Positions 37,149 to 52,613 of a DNA stretch of 64,000 bases are shown here, piece after piece (positions within the stretch are counted from its first letter, which is position 1; each line of letters starts with the position of its first letter). Below the pieces are notes generated by a model. The model saw nothing but the letters and a program-made list of their open reading frames with translations. It had not been told where the DNA came from and did no database searches. The stretch spans positions 44,528,040 through 44,592,039 of the forward strand of contig OY978527.1 of NCBI GenBank assembly GCA_963854835.1. The letters are read 5' to 3'. Both the position numbers and the translations under genes were made by a program. The DNA comes from Megamerina dolium (taxonomy: Eukaryota; Arthropoda; Insecta; Diptera; Megamerinidae).

Positions 37149-38616
37149 TTAGTCATCTTGTTCCATTTTCCATTGCTGGTGAGCGCCGTGATAAGAGCTT
37201 TGTTTCTGAGCAGGTGCACTCTTACCGAAGGGGCTCTTCGAATTCACTTGCAAAATGTAGTCACCCTCAACATCGTAATTGGTTGCAATGCCCATGTAAG
37301 CACGTTGTGTTTGGCCATTGTTGTTTTTGTATTGTTTAAGAGAGTTGGCAGCGACAGCGGGGAAATTGCGTTCATTTCCTGGACGAACGGATTCGGCAAA
37401 GTAGCGGGTAGCACGCATTGAAGCCTCAACAACATTGTCGGCTCCAGGTACAGCAGCAGATGGTCCATTTGGATAGAAGTCAGCATCACCAACACGAGCT
37501 GGAGTGCCCATACCATAGGCGGAGGTGTGGATGGCATCAACAAAATCAGCATCACCACGTGCCAAACCAGTTAAAATGTTTGGGTTCTTTGCAATGATCT
37601 TAGAGGGGTCCAATGCTGTAATGCGACGCAATTTGTGTCCAGTTAAGCGAGTGTAATAACGACCGGCAGCACCAGCTACATGGCTAGCAATACCCTGGGC
37701 AACGACATGTACAATTTCGGCTGGCACTTTATTTGTAAGCTCGACAAGATTGCTGGCCAAAAGAGCACCGGTACGCTCAATGTCAAGACCAGCAACGCGT
37801 TTGAAGCTCTTGAGATTATCACCCAAATCAATGATCTAAAATAAAATGAAGAGAGTGAATTTAATTAGTAGCGTTTTAACCCGCATTATTTATACAAAAT
37901 GGCGTACGTACAATCAAGTTTCCGGTAGTTTTCTCTTGAGATTGCCATGATTCATTGGAATCTTCCTCATCACTGTTCGATTGTCTATTTTGATTGTTTT
38001 GCTTGTTGTTGCGGTTATCGTCATTCTTATTATTATTATTTCTGTTGTCGTTCTTGCGTTGTTGTCCATTGTAACGTTGCATATAAGCTTCCACTATTTT
38101 TCTGGTCGCTTTCTTCACCGAATGAGTTTGTTGTGGTAGACCCGTAATGAAAACAGTTACTTCCTCCTGGCCGAAATTAGGCTGTTGTTGTGCAATGGCA
38201 CCCAATTGATTCAAATTGAATTCCATTTTCTGGCCATTGGGTTGAACAAGGTAAGTGGCAATTTCATTGGGGTTTGGAGTATAATTTGGCGAAACATCCT
38301 GGGTGACTTGTGACAAATGATCTAAAATAATGCATTAATTTGGAATGTTATTTGCATTGCGATTTCATATATATGAAATGACATATATTTATAACTTACA
38401 AATTTTGTTTACCAAATCTGCACCATCCTGAGCTGGCATGTTTTCCAAGTCTTTTAAAGTGATTTCATCAATAGCTGGCAAATTTTCCAACTCATTCATG
38501 GACAACCATGCACTTGGCTTCAAACTATTATTCAATGAGTTACTACGCGAACTGGGCGATGCACACACCACAACTGCCAAACAGGCGACAACATATAGAT
38601 TTCTCAATGGATTCAT
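37149..38616 (-). CDS. Yolk protein gene A (lipase-type vitellogenin), 3 exons
   Basis: Egg-yolk storage protein secreted by fat body and ovary. Exons on the minus strand: 38616-38400, 38321-37912, 37835-37149; 437 residues. The start MNPLRNLYVVACLAVVVCAS is a signal peptide and was preferred to an in-frame Met 19 codons upstream. Landmarks: EEVTVFITGLPQQ; a charged Asn/Asp/Ser-rich insert (sulfation-type acidic region); GTPARVGDADFYPNGPS; RATRYFAESVRPGNERNF. Where active lipases have G-x-S-x-G, this protein has VVAQGIASHVAG, so the nucleophile Ser is absent, as is usual for yolk proteins. It is the most divergent of the three copies in this window. A TATAAAAG box lies upstream at 38706-38699. 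Confidence 0.93.
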
Positions 38617-38698
38617 GTTGCTAATGTCGTCCTTTGTCGTAACTAAATCACTAGAATACTTCTCAAGGCACACTGTTTGTTGATTTCAAAATAAGTTG

Positions 38699-38706
38699 CT
38701 TTTATA
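38699..38706 (-). promoter_or_regulatory. TATA box of yolk gene A
   Basis: TATAAAAG on the minus strand, 83 bases upstream of the chosen start codon; a normal position for a strong, regulated fly promoter with a 5' UTR of about 50 bases. Confidence 0.6.
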
Positions 38707-38719
38707 GTGCATCGAACTA

Positions 38720-42070
<3,351 letters not shown>

Positions 42071-42079
42071 AAATTTCGT

Positions 42080-42086
42080 ATATAAG
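42080..42086 (+). promoter_or_regulatory. TATA box of yolk gene B
   Basis: TATATAAG-type element (GTATATAAG at 42079-42087) about 90 bases upstream of the start codon, comparable in position to the TATA boxes of the other two yolk genes. Confidence 0.55.
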
Positions 42087-42170
42087 CTGAGTATTGATTG
42101 TTAAATCTTCACTCTGCATTGTTTTGACTGCTCTAGCTGTTTGTTAGTTACTCCGGCATAAGAGACCAAA

Positions 42171-43617
42171 ATGAATCCACTAAAGAGATTGTGTTTAATG
42201 GCATGCCTTGTGGCTGTCGTCTGTGCTTCGCCAACACAAAAAAATAATGGAAATAGAGGCAATGCTGGTAACAACAGCCTTAAACCTACCGATTGGTTGT
42301 CTCCATCGGAATTACAATCAATTCCCTCATTGGATGAAGTGTCTCTCCAGCGTTTGGAGAATATGTCTGCTGAAAAAGGAGCTAAACTCGTAGACGCATT
42401 GTGTAAGTATAAATTTCAATTACAATAATAATAAGTTTTATAATTTTTTTCTGCCCTCATGCAGCTCATTTGGCACAAATCAACCACGATTTAACGCCAA
42501 CCTTCACTCCTAGCCCCAGTAACATTCCAGCTTATATTATTAAGCCTAATGGTCAAAATGTTACAACCAATTTGAATAATCTTGCCGCAACTGCTAAACA
42601 ACAACCTAACTTCGGCGACGAGGAAGTTACCGTTTTCATTACCGGTCTTCCACAACAAAGTCAACCTGTTCGCAAGGCTACAAAAAAACTGGTGAAAGCT
42701 TACGTACAACGATACAACAGACAACAGCAGCAACAACAGCAAAGTCAAAACACCAACGCTGACTATTATGAACAATCTAACAACGACCGTTCATCCAGCG
42801 AAGAAAATGAAAATCAACCATGGAAATCACAAAAGCAAACCACTGGAAACCTTATTGTAAGTTCAATCATACAATTTATATGAAGAGAGCTATATGAGTA
42901 AGTCTATTATGTGACATTTAGGTTATTGATTTGGGTAGCACTCTCACAAGCTTCAAACGTATTGCCATGTTGGACATCGACCAAACCGGTAAAATGATCG
43001 GTAAAGTTCTGGTTGAATTGGCCGATGAAGTTCCTCACGATATCATACACGTCGTCGCCCAAGGTGTTGCATCGCATGTTGCTGGTGCTGCAGGTCGTCA
43101 ATTCATCCGCGAAACAGGCCACCAATTACGCCGTATCACCGCTTTAGACCCTTCAAAGATTCTTGCCAAAAACCCCAACACATTGAGTTGCTTGGCCCGT
43201 GGTGATGCTGAATTTGTTGATGCCATTCACACCTCTGCTTATGGTATGGGTACTCCAGCTCGTGTTGGTGACATCGATTTTTACCCCAATGGTCCATCCG
43301 AATCCGTGCCCGGTGCTGAAAATGTTGTTGAAGCCACCATGCGTGCTACCCGTTACTTTGCTGAATCCGTACGACCAGGCAATGAGCGTAACTTCCCAGC
43401 TGTTGCTGCTAGATCGCTGGAGCAATACAAGAACAATAACGGTTACGGCAAACGTGCTTATATGGGTATCGATACTGATTACGACTCCGAAGGTGATTAT
43501 ATACTTCAAGTAAATGCACAAAGTCCATATGGCAGAAATGCTCCAGCCCAAAAGCAATCACCATACCATGGTGTTCATCAAGGACGGAAAAACTTAAACT
43601 CACAGGATTATGAATAA
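42171..43617 (+). CDS. Yolk protein gene B (lipase-type vitellogenin), 3 exons
   Basis: Exons 42171-42402, 42465-42856 and 42922-43617; 439 residues. The signal peptide MNPLKRLCLMACLVAVVCAS is followed by the conserved WLSPSELQSIPSLDE block, EEVTVFITGLPQQ, a Gln run (QQQQQQQS) with an acidic, Tyr-containing stretch (NADYYEQSNNDRSSSEENE), and the long lipase-fold exon. The lipase nucleophile position is again VVAQGVASHVAG without Ser, so it is a storage protein and not an enzyme. Intron positions and phases are identical to genes A and C, and exon sizes match gene C exactly (232, 392 and 696 bases). AATAAA lies at 43737-43742. Expression is expected in adult females. Confidence 0.94.
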
Positions 43618-43742
43618 GCTGTAAAAATGTAGTATTGCGAAACTCATCATAAAAGAATGTTCTTTCATCATCATGGATATTACGTAGTTTATGTCTTCAT
43701 TTTTATACATATATTATGATTTTGAGTTAAAAAATTAATAAA

Positions 43743-44394
43743 ATTGTGCACTTCTTCTAAAAAGACTATATTTGGTGTATATATTTCATTATTATTAACA
43801 AAACAATCGAAGTAACATGTTTTCTCAATCTGAGCTTTTGAATTTTGGTTTAGTTGTTTAAGTGATCCTATTGGAAGGTAAACCAAACCATCTATACTTT
43901 CAGGCCTCAACGCTGATACAATTTCCATCATCTGCCTTATCGCGTCCAATAACGTTGCAATAATTCTAAACTCATCATGGTACAATAGTAACAAGCAATA
44001 CATAACACAAATATGAACCGTTGCAAGTCCAGTGTAGGTCCATGTTCCTTGAGATTATCAAAGTAGTAACTACTATTTAGAAGTACCAAATATGATTGCT
44101 TTGATAAGGGGGAGACGTAAATGTAGTGCGATTCGACACATACCAAGATCGGGAAAATTTTGAAGAACATCTCAAAATCAACGCTTACTATTTGAACTAC
44201 TATTTGAAGTCATTGCTTTTACAATAACCTAAACTAATTGTGGTAAAATTCGCCAACGAACTTTCGTTTCTCTTGTGAAGCAAAATTTTTTCTAAATACA
44301 ACGCAATTTATATATTTAATTCTCATGTGTTAAAAAACCATAAAATGAAAATAAAAATTTTTATGTATTTCCATTATTAAAAAATCTCCTTACA
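43743..44394. other. Non-coding DNA downstream of yolk gene B
   Basis: AT-rich sequence with no recognised gene; ends where the ~155-bp repeat array starts. Confidence 0.5.
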
Positions 44395-45840
44395 GTCGGC
44401 TGGGGCGTGGCATGTTGATTTTTTGCCAGATTATGTACAACTACCATATTAACCTAAGTATTAATTATGATTGTTCTAGACAGAATATTACAGAAGCCGC
44501 AGCTATCTCAATTTAAAAGAAATTCAGTCATCCTGTATGGGAGCCACTATAAACAATGGACGTGGCTGGCCCATTTCTTGTGGGTATATTTGCTCTTACA
44601 ATACTAATTCACACCTTCAATCCGGTTGTTCTACGCTGAATAGTTTGTAAGTTATGGCGGTTAAAATTTTTGTTTAATTTCCTCAACTTTGTATGGGAGC
44701 CCCAATAAGAAGTGGGCGTGGTACGCTGATTTTTTGCCAAATTATTTCCGACTATGATATTAATCTAAGTGTCAATTATGGTTATTTTAGACAGGAGATT
44801 GCCGATGTTACGGCTGTTTCAATTTGAAAGAATTGCAGTCATTTTGTATGGGGGCTACAATAAGCAGTGGACATGGCGCGCCCATTTCCTGTGAGCCTAG
44901 TTGCTCGTACAATACTAATCCATACCTTAAATCTCGTTGTCCTACGCTAAATGGTTGGTAAGTTATGGAGCTTAATAGTTTGAGTTTAATTCCCTCGACT
45001 TTGTATGGGAGACCCATGAAGGAGTGGGTGTGGCACACTGATTTTCTGCCAGATTATTTCCAACTACGATATTAATTTAAGTGTCAATTATGGTTATTCT
45101 GGACAGAAGATTGCCGAAATTACAGCTGTTTCAATTTAAAATTTGTATGGGGGCTACGATACTTTGCAAGCTATAACCGGTAACATTTTTTTTTTAATTT
45201 CCGCAACATTGGATGGGAGACCCAAAAAGGAGTGGGCGTGGCACACTGATTTTGTGCCATATTATTTCCGACTACCATGTTAATCTAAGTGTCAATTATG
45301 GTTATTCTGGACAGAAGATTTTAGAAGTTACAGCTGTTTCAATTTAAGAGAAGTACAGACACTTTGTATGAGAGCTACGCTAAAAAGTAGGCGTGGTTCA
45401 CCCACTTTGGCGAGGTTATATAGTAGTATAATATAACTCTATGTGCCAAATATTGTTGTCCCAAGTGGTATATTATGTGAGTTATAGCAAGTTAAAGATT
45501 TTGAAAATTCCGAGGTTAGTCGCTTTGAATGCTTGGTGTGGGCGTGGCTATTGACCGATCATGCCCAATATCAATCCCCTCCGTACCCTTGGATCATAGG
45601 TTACTTGTGCCAAATTTCGTCGAAATAGCTCAATATTTACTCAAGTTATCGTGCTAACCAGCCAGGTGACGAACAGACAGACGGACGGACGGACGGACGG
45701 ACATCGTTAAATCGAAAATTTAAGCGACGGTGATCACGAATATATATCTATGTTTATATCTCCTGAGATTCCTTCAAGTGGACACAAACATCTGACCGAA
45801 ATGAATATACCTTGCATATTGCATTATGCAGGGTATAAAA
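44395..45840. repeat. Dispersed-type repeat with ~155-bp internal period
   Basis: A landmark of the form GGGCGTGGC recurs at about 44402, 44557, 44712, 44868, 45023, 45231, 45386 and 45538. Most steps are about 155 bases, and one longer step reflects loss or disruption of a unit. Alternate units resemble each other more (TGATTTTTTGCCA versus GCCCATTTCTTG), giving a ~310-bp dimer. TGTATGGGAGCC precedes each landmark. The array ends with a GGAC tetranucleotide run (about 45684-45705) and a terminus of the type GCAGGGTATAAAAA, a common end of dispersed repeats in flies. No protein is encoded; the class is unknown to me. Confidence 0.75.
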
Positions 45841-46124
45841 ATAAGTAATATCTCCACATTGTTTATTGTTTCAAATAAAGTATTATTTCTAATTTTTTCG
45901 CAATTGAACTCTTCAACATTTTGCTATTTATTATCTTATATTATTATTAATAATATTAGGTACCAAGAATGATAGAAATAGAGATTGCGCCCTGAGTGAA
46001 CAGTTATATGTTTTGTTTCGATTTTGACAGTCGACTGTTCGTATGCTGACGTCATAATTCTTGCAATTGTATAGTACGCGGTCACTTAAAACAATTTTGA
46101 TTGAAAAAAAGGTCGTTTTTATAA

Positions 46125-47154
46125 ATGAAGTGTGCAGTGCGGAGTTGCAATAACGATAGTTCCGACAAATCGTTATTAAAGAACTATTTACCTTTCCGTA
46201 TGATGTGGATTTCTCAAAAACGTGGATTAGTTTCTACCGGCAATTAAGTCCTTTGAACCACAAAAATAGTGTGATTTGCAAGGACCATTTCATAAATGGT
46301 GATTTTATCAACCTCAAGAAAAAATGCATATACGATAATATAAACTTCTAGAATTTTCTCAGGCGATCAGAGGATTGGCATATGACGGCCTCAAAAATAT
46401 TGTTGGCTATATACAAGGTGTGACAATTATGTATTAAGACTCGCACCATATCTCAGCAACCAAGCGCGCCATCTATGTTTTTGCGTTTTGAAGCTTCAAC
46501 CTTCCTCTACTAACTGTCAAAATTTCATAGCATTTGGTTGACATTTAATATTATTTACATTCATTTTACAAAACACGTGTTCGTTTGATGTTGAAATTTT
46601 AACATGAAATTTGACACACAGCACTCATTGTTCATCAATTTTTGGCACCGTGCGACTTCTTTTTGTTCCCAAAACTGAAATTGAAGTTGAAAGGATGCTT
46701 TTTTGATGATATTCAGACTATACAACGGGCTTCGACGAGGGCACTGTAGGCTATTCCAAAAAATGAGCTGGAACACGCGTTTGATCGATGTAACAAGTGT
46801 ATTGAATCAGGAGGATAATATTTCGAATAAATATACCGAAAAATTAGCATATATCGTGTTTTAATTGTGTTTTCTAGAGGCAGTCTTAATACATAGTTGT
46901 AGCACCTTGTATGTCATAAATTACGACACGAAGTGGGAGATATTGCGATTCAAGATGGCGCGTATTACCTAAGGGAAGGTGGTTTATCAAAACCTACCGA
47001 AGAACTCGTGGTTCAATTGAACTCGCTTGAAAATATTTTTAACGCAACGCTCATAACTAAGAATTTTGTACAAAACCATATTGAGCAATCTTCCAGTATT
47101 AATTGCAATTTTAAGGTAAAGAAATTGTTCTTCCGGGTTAGATTAGAAAACTAA
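46125..47154 (+). pseudogene. P-like (THAP) transposase remnant, interrupted
   Basis: From ATG 46125 the sequence begins MKCAVRSC, the first two Cys of a C2CH THAP zinc finger. After a one-base deletion near 46191-46198 the homology continues in another frame (PYDVDFSKTWISF, then VICKDHF with the last Cys and His). A stop and an internal deletion follow near 46351. A C-terminal part then resumes (GLAYDGLKNIVGYI), is broken at 46413 by a mariner, and continues in the same frame after it (CHKLRHEVGDIAIQDG) to TAA at 47152-47154. The combination of a THAP finger and a G-Y-I-x-H-K-L type end fits P-element-related transposases. It is dead through frameshift, deletion and insertion. Confidence 0.75.
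46414..46909 (+). mobile_element. Internally deleted mariner with intact TIRs
   Basis: Terminal inverted repeats begin CAAGGTGTGACAATTATGTA on the left and, in reverse complement, CAAGGTGCTACAACTATGTA on the right. The element is flanked by TA on both sides (46412-46413 and 46910-46911), as expected for Tc1/mariner insertion. Inside, a transposase C-terminal remnant reads LAPCDFFLFPKLK and FDDIQTIQRAS, with one internal stop, and ends near a C-I-E-S-G-G motif. The N-terminal and most catalytic regions are missing. About 496 bases long; non-autonomous. Confidence 0.85.
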
Positions 47155-48465
47155 ACAAAGAAATTGATGAATCCGCTCACAAGAAACAAAGAAAATTCAC
47201 TAAAATAGTAACTTAATTATAATTAATTCTTAATTAATTCTTTTTTAAATTATTGATATAATTATTTATTTTTTTTTTTTAATATTTATACATGTATACA
47301 TATGTGCACAATAAAACTTGTAATGAAAACACGAAACCACTTCGCTTTTATTTATATATTTTGATCCATAGCTTTTCGACTTAGGCAACTTCTAGTCACA
47401 TTAAGTTACATACATATTTTCACGGTATATTTATTTACTTGTTTCTTCTAATATTTTCCATAATAAAGTAATAAATATTGCTTATTTTACAATTTTGCAT
47501 AAACGTCCGCAGCTTTATTTACCTTTTGTATGGGATTTTGGTACTTCTTATTTGCCTACTATTCGTACTATTTGGTTTATGGCGTCACAGGGCGCAATCT
47601 GTATTTCTATCATTCTAGATTAGGTACTGTATTTACTATTTCCATTGAAAACACCACAACACCCTTTTTGAAAACCCTGAGAGAGAGATTTAAGCAATAC
47701 GACATAAACATATTGCCATATTAGGTGTTTCCGTACTTTTCCAGTAACAATTATCCAGTAAACAAATTTCTGAGAATTTGACAGCATTCGCTCTCAAAGA
47801 GAAACATATGGCAAAAAGTATAAGAGCGCTAAACCAGTAAAAACCTGTAAGTTTCACGAACAGCTGATATTCCACTAAGTAAATTGCAATTGTTCGTTTG
47901 CTTGTTAGTTTATTTTGCTTATGATCAGTTGTTTTTCCTACTTGCAAGTCTTGACTGGTATAAATTTGTCCAGTAAAAATTTGCAACTTCTCCTCAAAAT
48001 GAAATGTCATTTCGCTCTCTCAATTTCCCCTTCTTTGCAAGTTTTTTGGGTACGAGGACGCCAAAAAGTGATAGTTTGTAACAATTATTACAAACTTATG
48101 CGTACGAGAACACTCCTATTGTTACTGCACACTACCGCTAAAAATTTTATAAAAATAGTTTAAATGCCAATAATTTTGAAAAATGAATTTATAACGTTTT
48201 GTAAAGTCATTCCTCATTTTCATTCATATTAGGATTTTATTTTTTCTATTTGATCATAATTTTTACTGTATTATTTTCAAATGAATTAACCAGATATTAA
48301 ATATGGTTATATAAGTGATGGAAAGCCCTTTCTTCAAGATTGACAGATAAAAAATTTCAAAAATTATTTTTAAAAGATTTTAATATAATTTGTTCACATT
48401 TTCTGAAACCAAAAATTTCAATTCAACATCATAAATTAGTTTATAATATTGGATTTGAATTTAAA
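47155..48465. other. Non-coding DNA between transposon remnant and yolk gene C
   Basis: No gene recognised. A weak terminal inverted repeat (AGGTGTTTCCGTAC near 47724 and GTACGAGAACACTCCT near 48105) could mark a MITE of about 400 bases, but identity is poor. A minus-strand AATAAA at about 48236-48241 may serve yolk gene C. Confidence 0.4.
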
Positions 48466-49911
48466 TCATTCATAATCAGGATCGTTAGATTTGTTCCATC
48501 CTTGATGAACTCCATGGTATGGTGACTGCTTTTGAGCAGGAGAGTTTCTGCCATATGGACTTTGTGCATTCACTTGAAGTATATAATCACCCTCCAAATC
48601 GTAATCAGTATCGATACCCATATAAGTACGTTTACCGTAACCGTTCTTGTTCTTGTATTGCTCCAGCGATCTAGCAGCAACAGCTGGGAAGTTACGCTCA
48701 TTTCCTGGTCGTACGGATTCAGCAAAGTAACGGGTAGCACGCATGGCGGCTTCAACAACATTTTCAGCACCGGGCACAGATTCGGATGGACCGTTGGGGT
48801 AGAAATCGATGTCACCAACACGAGCTGGAGTACCCATACCATAAGCAGAGGTGTGAATGGCATCAACAAATTCAGCATCACCGCGGGCCAAGCTAGTCAA
48901 TGTGTTTGGTTTTCTGGCAAGAATCTTGGAAGGGTCCAAAGCGGTGATACGGCGTAATTGATGTCCTGTTTCGCGAATGAATTGACGACCTGCAGCACCA
49001 GCAACATGCGATGCAACACCTTGAGCAACTACATGCATGATTTCGCGTGGAACCAGATCAGCCATATCAACCAAAGTTTTGCCTATCATTTTACCAGTTT
49101 GATCAATGTCCAACATGGCAATACGTTTGAAGTTTGTGAGAGTGCTACCCAAATCAATAACCTAAAGGTAACATATTAGATATATTCACTTCTCTTTAAA
49201 CAAATTTGTTATTCCACTTACAATAAGATTTCCAGTGGTTTGCTTTTGTGATTTCCATGGTTGATTCTCATTTTCTTCGCTGGACGAACGGTCGTTATTA
49301 GATTGATCATAATAGTCAGCGTTGGTGTTTTGACTTTGCTGTTGTTGCTGTTGTTGTCTGTTGTAGCGTTGTACATAAGCATTCACCAATTTTCTTGTAG
49401 CCTTACGAACAGGTTGACTTTCTTGTGGAAGACCAGTAATGAAAACGGTAACCTCCTCGTCGCCAAAGTTAGGTTGTTGTTTAGCAGCAGCGGCAAGATT
49501 ATTTAAATTGGTTGTAACATTTTGTCCATTAGGCTTGATGATATAAGCTGGAATGTTACTGGGGCTAGGAGTGTAGGTGGGTGTCAAATCGTGATTAATT
49601 TGTCCCAAATGATCTACACAAAAGAAAATTGTTCAGTATTCAAATTGTGTGCAGCATAAATTTATTTATATATACTTACACAATTTATCTACTAATTTAG
49701 CTCCTTTTTCAGCAGACACATTCTCCAAACGCTGCAGAGAGACTTCATCCAATGAGGGTGTTGATTGCAATTCCGATGGAGACAACCAATCGGTTGGATT
49801 AGTACTACTGCTGCCTGAGTTGCCTCTCATACCACCCCTTCTTTGATTGGGTGAGGCATAGACTACACTCATAAGGAACGATGTTAAACAAACGATTATC
49901 AAAGTATTCAT
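48466..49911 (-). CDS. Yolk protein gene C (lipase-type vitellogenin), 3 exons
   Basis: Minus-strand exons 49911-49680, 49613-49222 and 49161-48466; 439 residues. The start MNTLIIVCLTSFLMSVVYAS is the signal peptide and was chosen because the upstream in-frame codon of the longer frame is GTG. Exon sizes and intron phases equal those of gene B, and exon 3 is nearly identical in protein sequence, while the signal peptide exon differs clearly. The second exon has the same Gln run and acidic Tyr stretch. No lipase nucleophile is present (VVAQGVASHVAG). TATAAAAG lies upstream on the minus strand at 49997-49990. Genes B and C are tail to tail and look like a recent inverted duplicate pair. Confidence 0.94.
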
Positions 49912-49989
49912 GCTGACCACGTATGACTATCACACTCTTCTAAAGAAATACTTTCAATGAACTACGCTGGTAATATGGTTAATATTTGG

Positions 49990-49998
49990 CTTTTATAT
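49990..49998 (-). promoter_or_regulatory. TATA box of yolk gene C
   Basis: ATATAAAAG on the minus strand, about 80 bases upstream of the start codon; same position as in yolk gene A. Confidence 0.6.
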
Positions 49999-50527
49999 GA
50001 AAACATAGGTTGATAAACTGCTGACTCTCTGCTATAAAATCGATTGCAAATTATGCATATGCTGATAGTAACGAAATTATTCTGCTTTGTAGTTCAAAAA
50101 TATCTCGAAGCTTCATAGTGTAAGCAACGTCATTATGTTCCTATTTCTGCATGAATATACATTACATAACTCAATTGCATTCATATGTTACTTACACCTT
50201 TTTACATTGTTATACTTTGAGTTACAATTTTAAAGATTTTTAACACAGCTTAACTTCATTAAGTAGGCAACTTTAATTTGTAGTAATTAAAAAAATCTTG
50301 TAGAAAATATGTTATAGGGGTAAATAAAATATACGAGAATAATACAATTTGAATGAAATTAGAGAAAATGATTATTTACTTTAGTTTATTAATGGACTTA
50401 AGTTTAAATGTCTCAATAGTTGTCTTTCTTTCCAAATTATTATTGCAAAACTAGTATACTGATTGTACATATTTAAACGTAAGAAATTAGTAAAAAGTAT
50501 TATATGTAAATTAGACAATACACGAAA
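49999..50527. other. Intergenic space between yolk gene C promoter and Rtc1 3' end
   Basis: About 530 bases of AT-rich DNA. Likely holds regulatory sequence of yolk gene C; an ACATTGT (reverse ACAATGT) at 50204-50210 matches the core of a Doublesex site, which is only suggestive at this length. Confidence 0.35.
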
Positions 50528-51805
50528 TTATATAACACGTTTACTAATATTGGTGTAACCTATGCCCACACAAGTTAATAACACTTTCTGTACACCTGGC
50601 AAAGCATCTTCATCATCATCGTTTTCCGGATTCTCCAATTTAAATGTAATTGAGAAAAAATCACGTAAATGTTGCAGGAAATGAATAGTGTAATTTGAAA
50701 GAGGCCCTAGAAACACAAATTAGTTAATCAATTAATATTTTATATTTAATTAGTATTTACCTGTTAAAAATTTGGAAACATTTTTTTGTCCCAAGGCCAT
50801 GTAAAGTGCGACGAGCCATTGATAGGAGGAGTCACAGCAACCACCACGATAAATTTCATCAAGTAACTTCATAGCAGCTTGTCGCCCCAAATCTTCTGGT
50901 ATAGAAGGATCTTTCTCCTAGATAATATATAGCAGAATGGAATTTATATTGTAGAATATACAAAATACATACATTCGTATCATATTATTTCTCACCTCGT
51001 TCTTTGAATTCGATATTGAATCTGCACCAAAGCAAACACCATCCGTAGTTTCTGCTAGAAGACAAACACCAAAACCAGGTGAATTACCAGACATTTTCCC
51101 ACGATTTTGATCGGTATAGATATATACGTCAGGCAAAAATTTTAGCAGAACTCCTTTAGCTGCCTCCACTGTACGATTCGCCATCGCAGGTGACACTTTG
51201 CACGCATAAACAGTGCCACGTATACGCTTTACCATACCTTGTGCTTGAAACTGTATGGACCGGAAATTCTTACGTACCGGGCAACGAAAAAGAACCTCTC
51301 CACCTCCAAGTGGAGCTACACCACGTCGCACCACCTTCAATTCTAGTCCATCATCCACTACTAGAAAACGTTTTAGTACTGAAAACGCGGCTCCTTTAAA
51401 GTGATCCACAGATGGTGAGTCTTTGCTGTTAGTTACTCCTTTCAAGACTATATTCAGTGGGTTTTTACAAAAAGGAGCAAGTGCTGTTAGTGCATCCAAA
51501 TAGTAGCTGATGCTACGCGCTGTACAGCTGTCGTGTTGCAGCTGACCTCCATGCAGTAATCCCGGACTGAAAGATACAGCTGTACCGGAAGGGTTTAGCT
51601 CAATCTTAGTGCCATTTGTAACTTTATCCAGTAATCGAATTAAACTAATTTCAAATTCGCGTAAGCCAGGATCTTTTTCATTATCTGACCGTATGTTTGT
51701 AATTTTAACTGGTTTTCCACTCAAACAGGAAAGCAATAATCTCTGCTTAAGAAAATTGCTTCCCTGGTAAATAAGGCAATTGCCCTCTTGTCCTATTGGC
51801 GGCAT
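50528..51805 (-). CDS. Rtc1: RNA 3'-terminal phosphate cyclase-like protein (RCL1/Rtc1), 3 exons
   Basis: Nucleolar protein of the small ribosomal subunit processome, needed for early 18S rRNA processing; related to RNA cyclase but not considered a cyclase. Minus-strand exons: 51805-50996, 50917-50761, 50706-50528; 381 residues, close to the family's usual ~370. Landmarks: CLIYQGSNFLKQRLLLSCLS, DPGLREFEISLIRLLDK, FSPGLLHGGQLQHDC, GVAPLGGGEVLFRCPV, VKRIRGTVYACKVSPAMANR, DVYIYTDQNRGKMSGNSPGF, then GQKNVSKFLTGPLSNYTIHF and LLTCVGIGYTNISKR. The C-terminal part is diagnostic of RCL1 as opposed to RtcA. Intron 1 (50918-50995) and intron 2 (50707-50760) are small with canonical ends. Start MPPIGQEGN chosen as the first Met. 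Confidence 0.92.
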
Positions 51806-52613
51806 TTTAGTTTATATTTTAGTTATATGTAATACGAACTACTAAATCAGGTAAATATATATTTATCAGCACGTGCTAAAAAGGTATATAGTAATAATTG
51901 TCAACAATTAAAATGTAAACAACTTTTGACAGATGCTGTCATAGGTATATATCTTATTAAAGTGTCCCATAGACGAGCATACATGAATGCGCAAAGCAGC
52001 GAATTCTCAAGCGAACGCATACATTTGATACTCTGAATCCGTATTTGCATTTCTTGATGTATTAAAAATATTTTTTTTAATACGGGCCTTGCTGGAAACA
52101 CATTTCATAGCGATACATCCGTATTAAACGTCATGCGTTTTACCAGTGTTGCCTTTCACAAGGTCTATAGGCTATAAGGAAATATCTGATGTATTTGGTT
52201 ATGTTGTCAAATGTGAAGAATTGTTTGGTTTGCAAATTAATATTTAATTAAAATGCAAATTATTGCAAATATTAAATACAATTTTACCTCTAAGCTCCAG
52301 CTTAAGTGTTTCCATATTACTTTCCAAACATTTGGAATTCAATACACTAAACACGAATGGGAAATAAGAAAAAAATTAATTTAAGTTAAACGAGGGTACC
52401 ATTATTGTCTTCCCAGTACCAGTATTGTATACAACTATTTCAAACCTAATATTGTGCGTTTGCATACATTTTATAAAAATCGATAAAGGAGGAGGAGTTA
52501 AAAGTGCTCATAGCTTTAATGGATTTCACACACATTTTCATGCAATTTTAATTAATTTGATTTCTTTTCTTTTCCATGGCAAATTATTAATGCCGGAAAA
52601 AGTGCCAGTTGCT
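51806..52613. other. Rtc1 upstream intergenic DNA
   Basis: No gene recognised in this stretch; AT-rich, ends at the third SINE. Confidence 0.5.

Noticed and set aside
47724..48120. A MITE with ends AGGTGTTTCCGTAC and GTACGAGAACACTCCT
   Set aside because: The terminal match needs two gaps and there is no clear target duplication.
48532..48957. Antisense frames over the yolk genes (48532-48957, 43153-43557 and similar)
   Set aside because: They mirror the strongly biased codons of the yolk exons and recur at the same place in paralogs.
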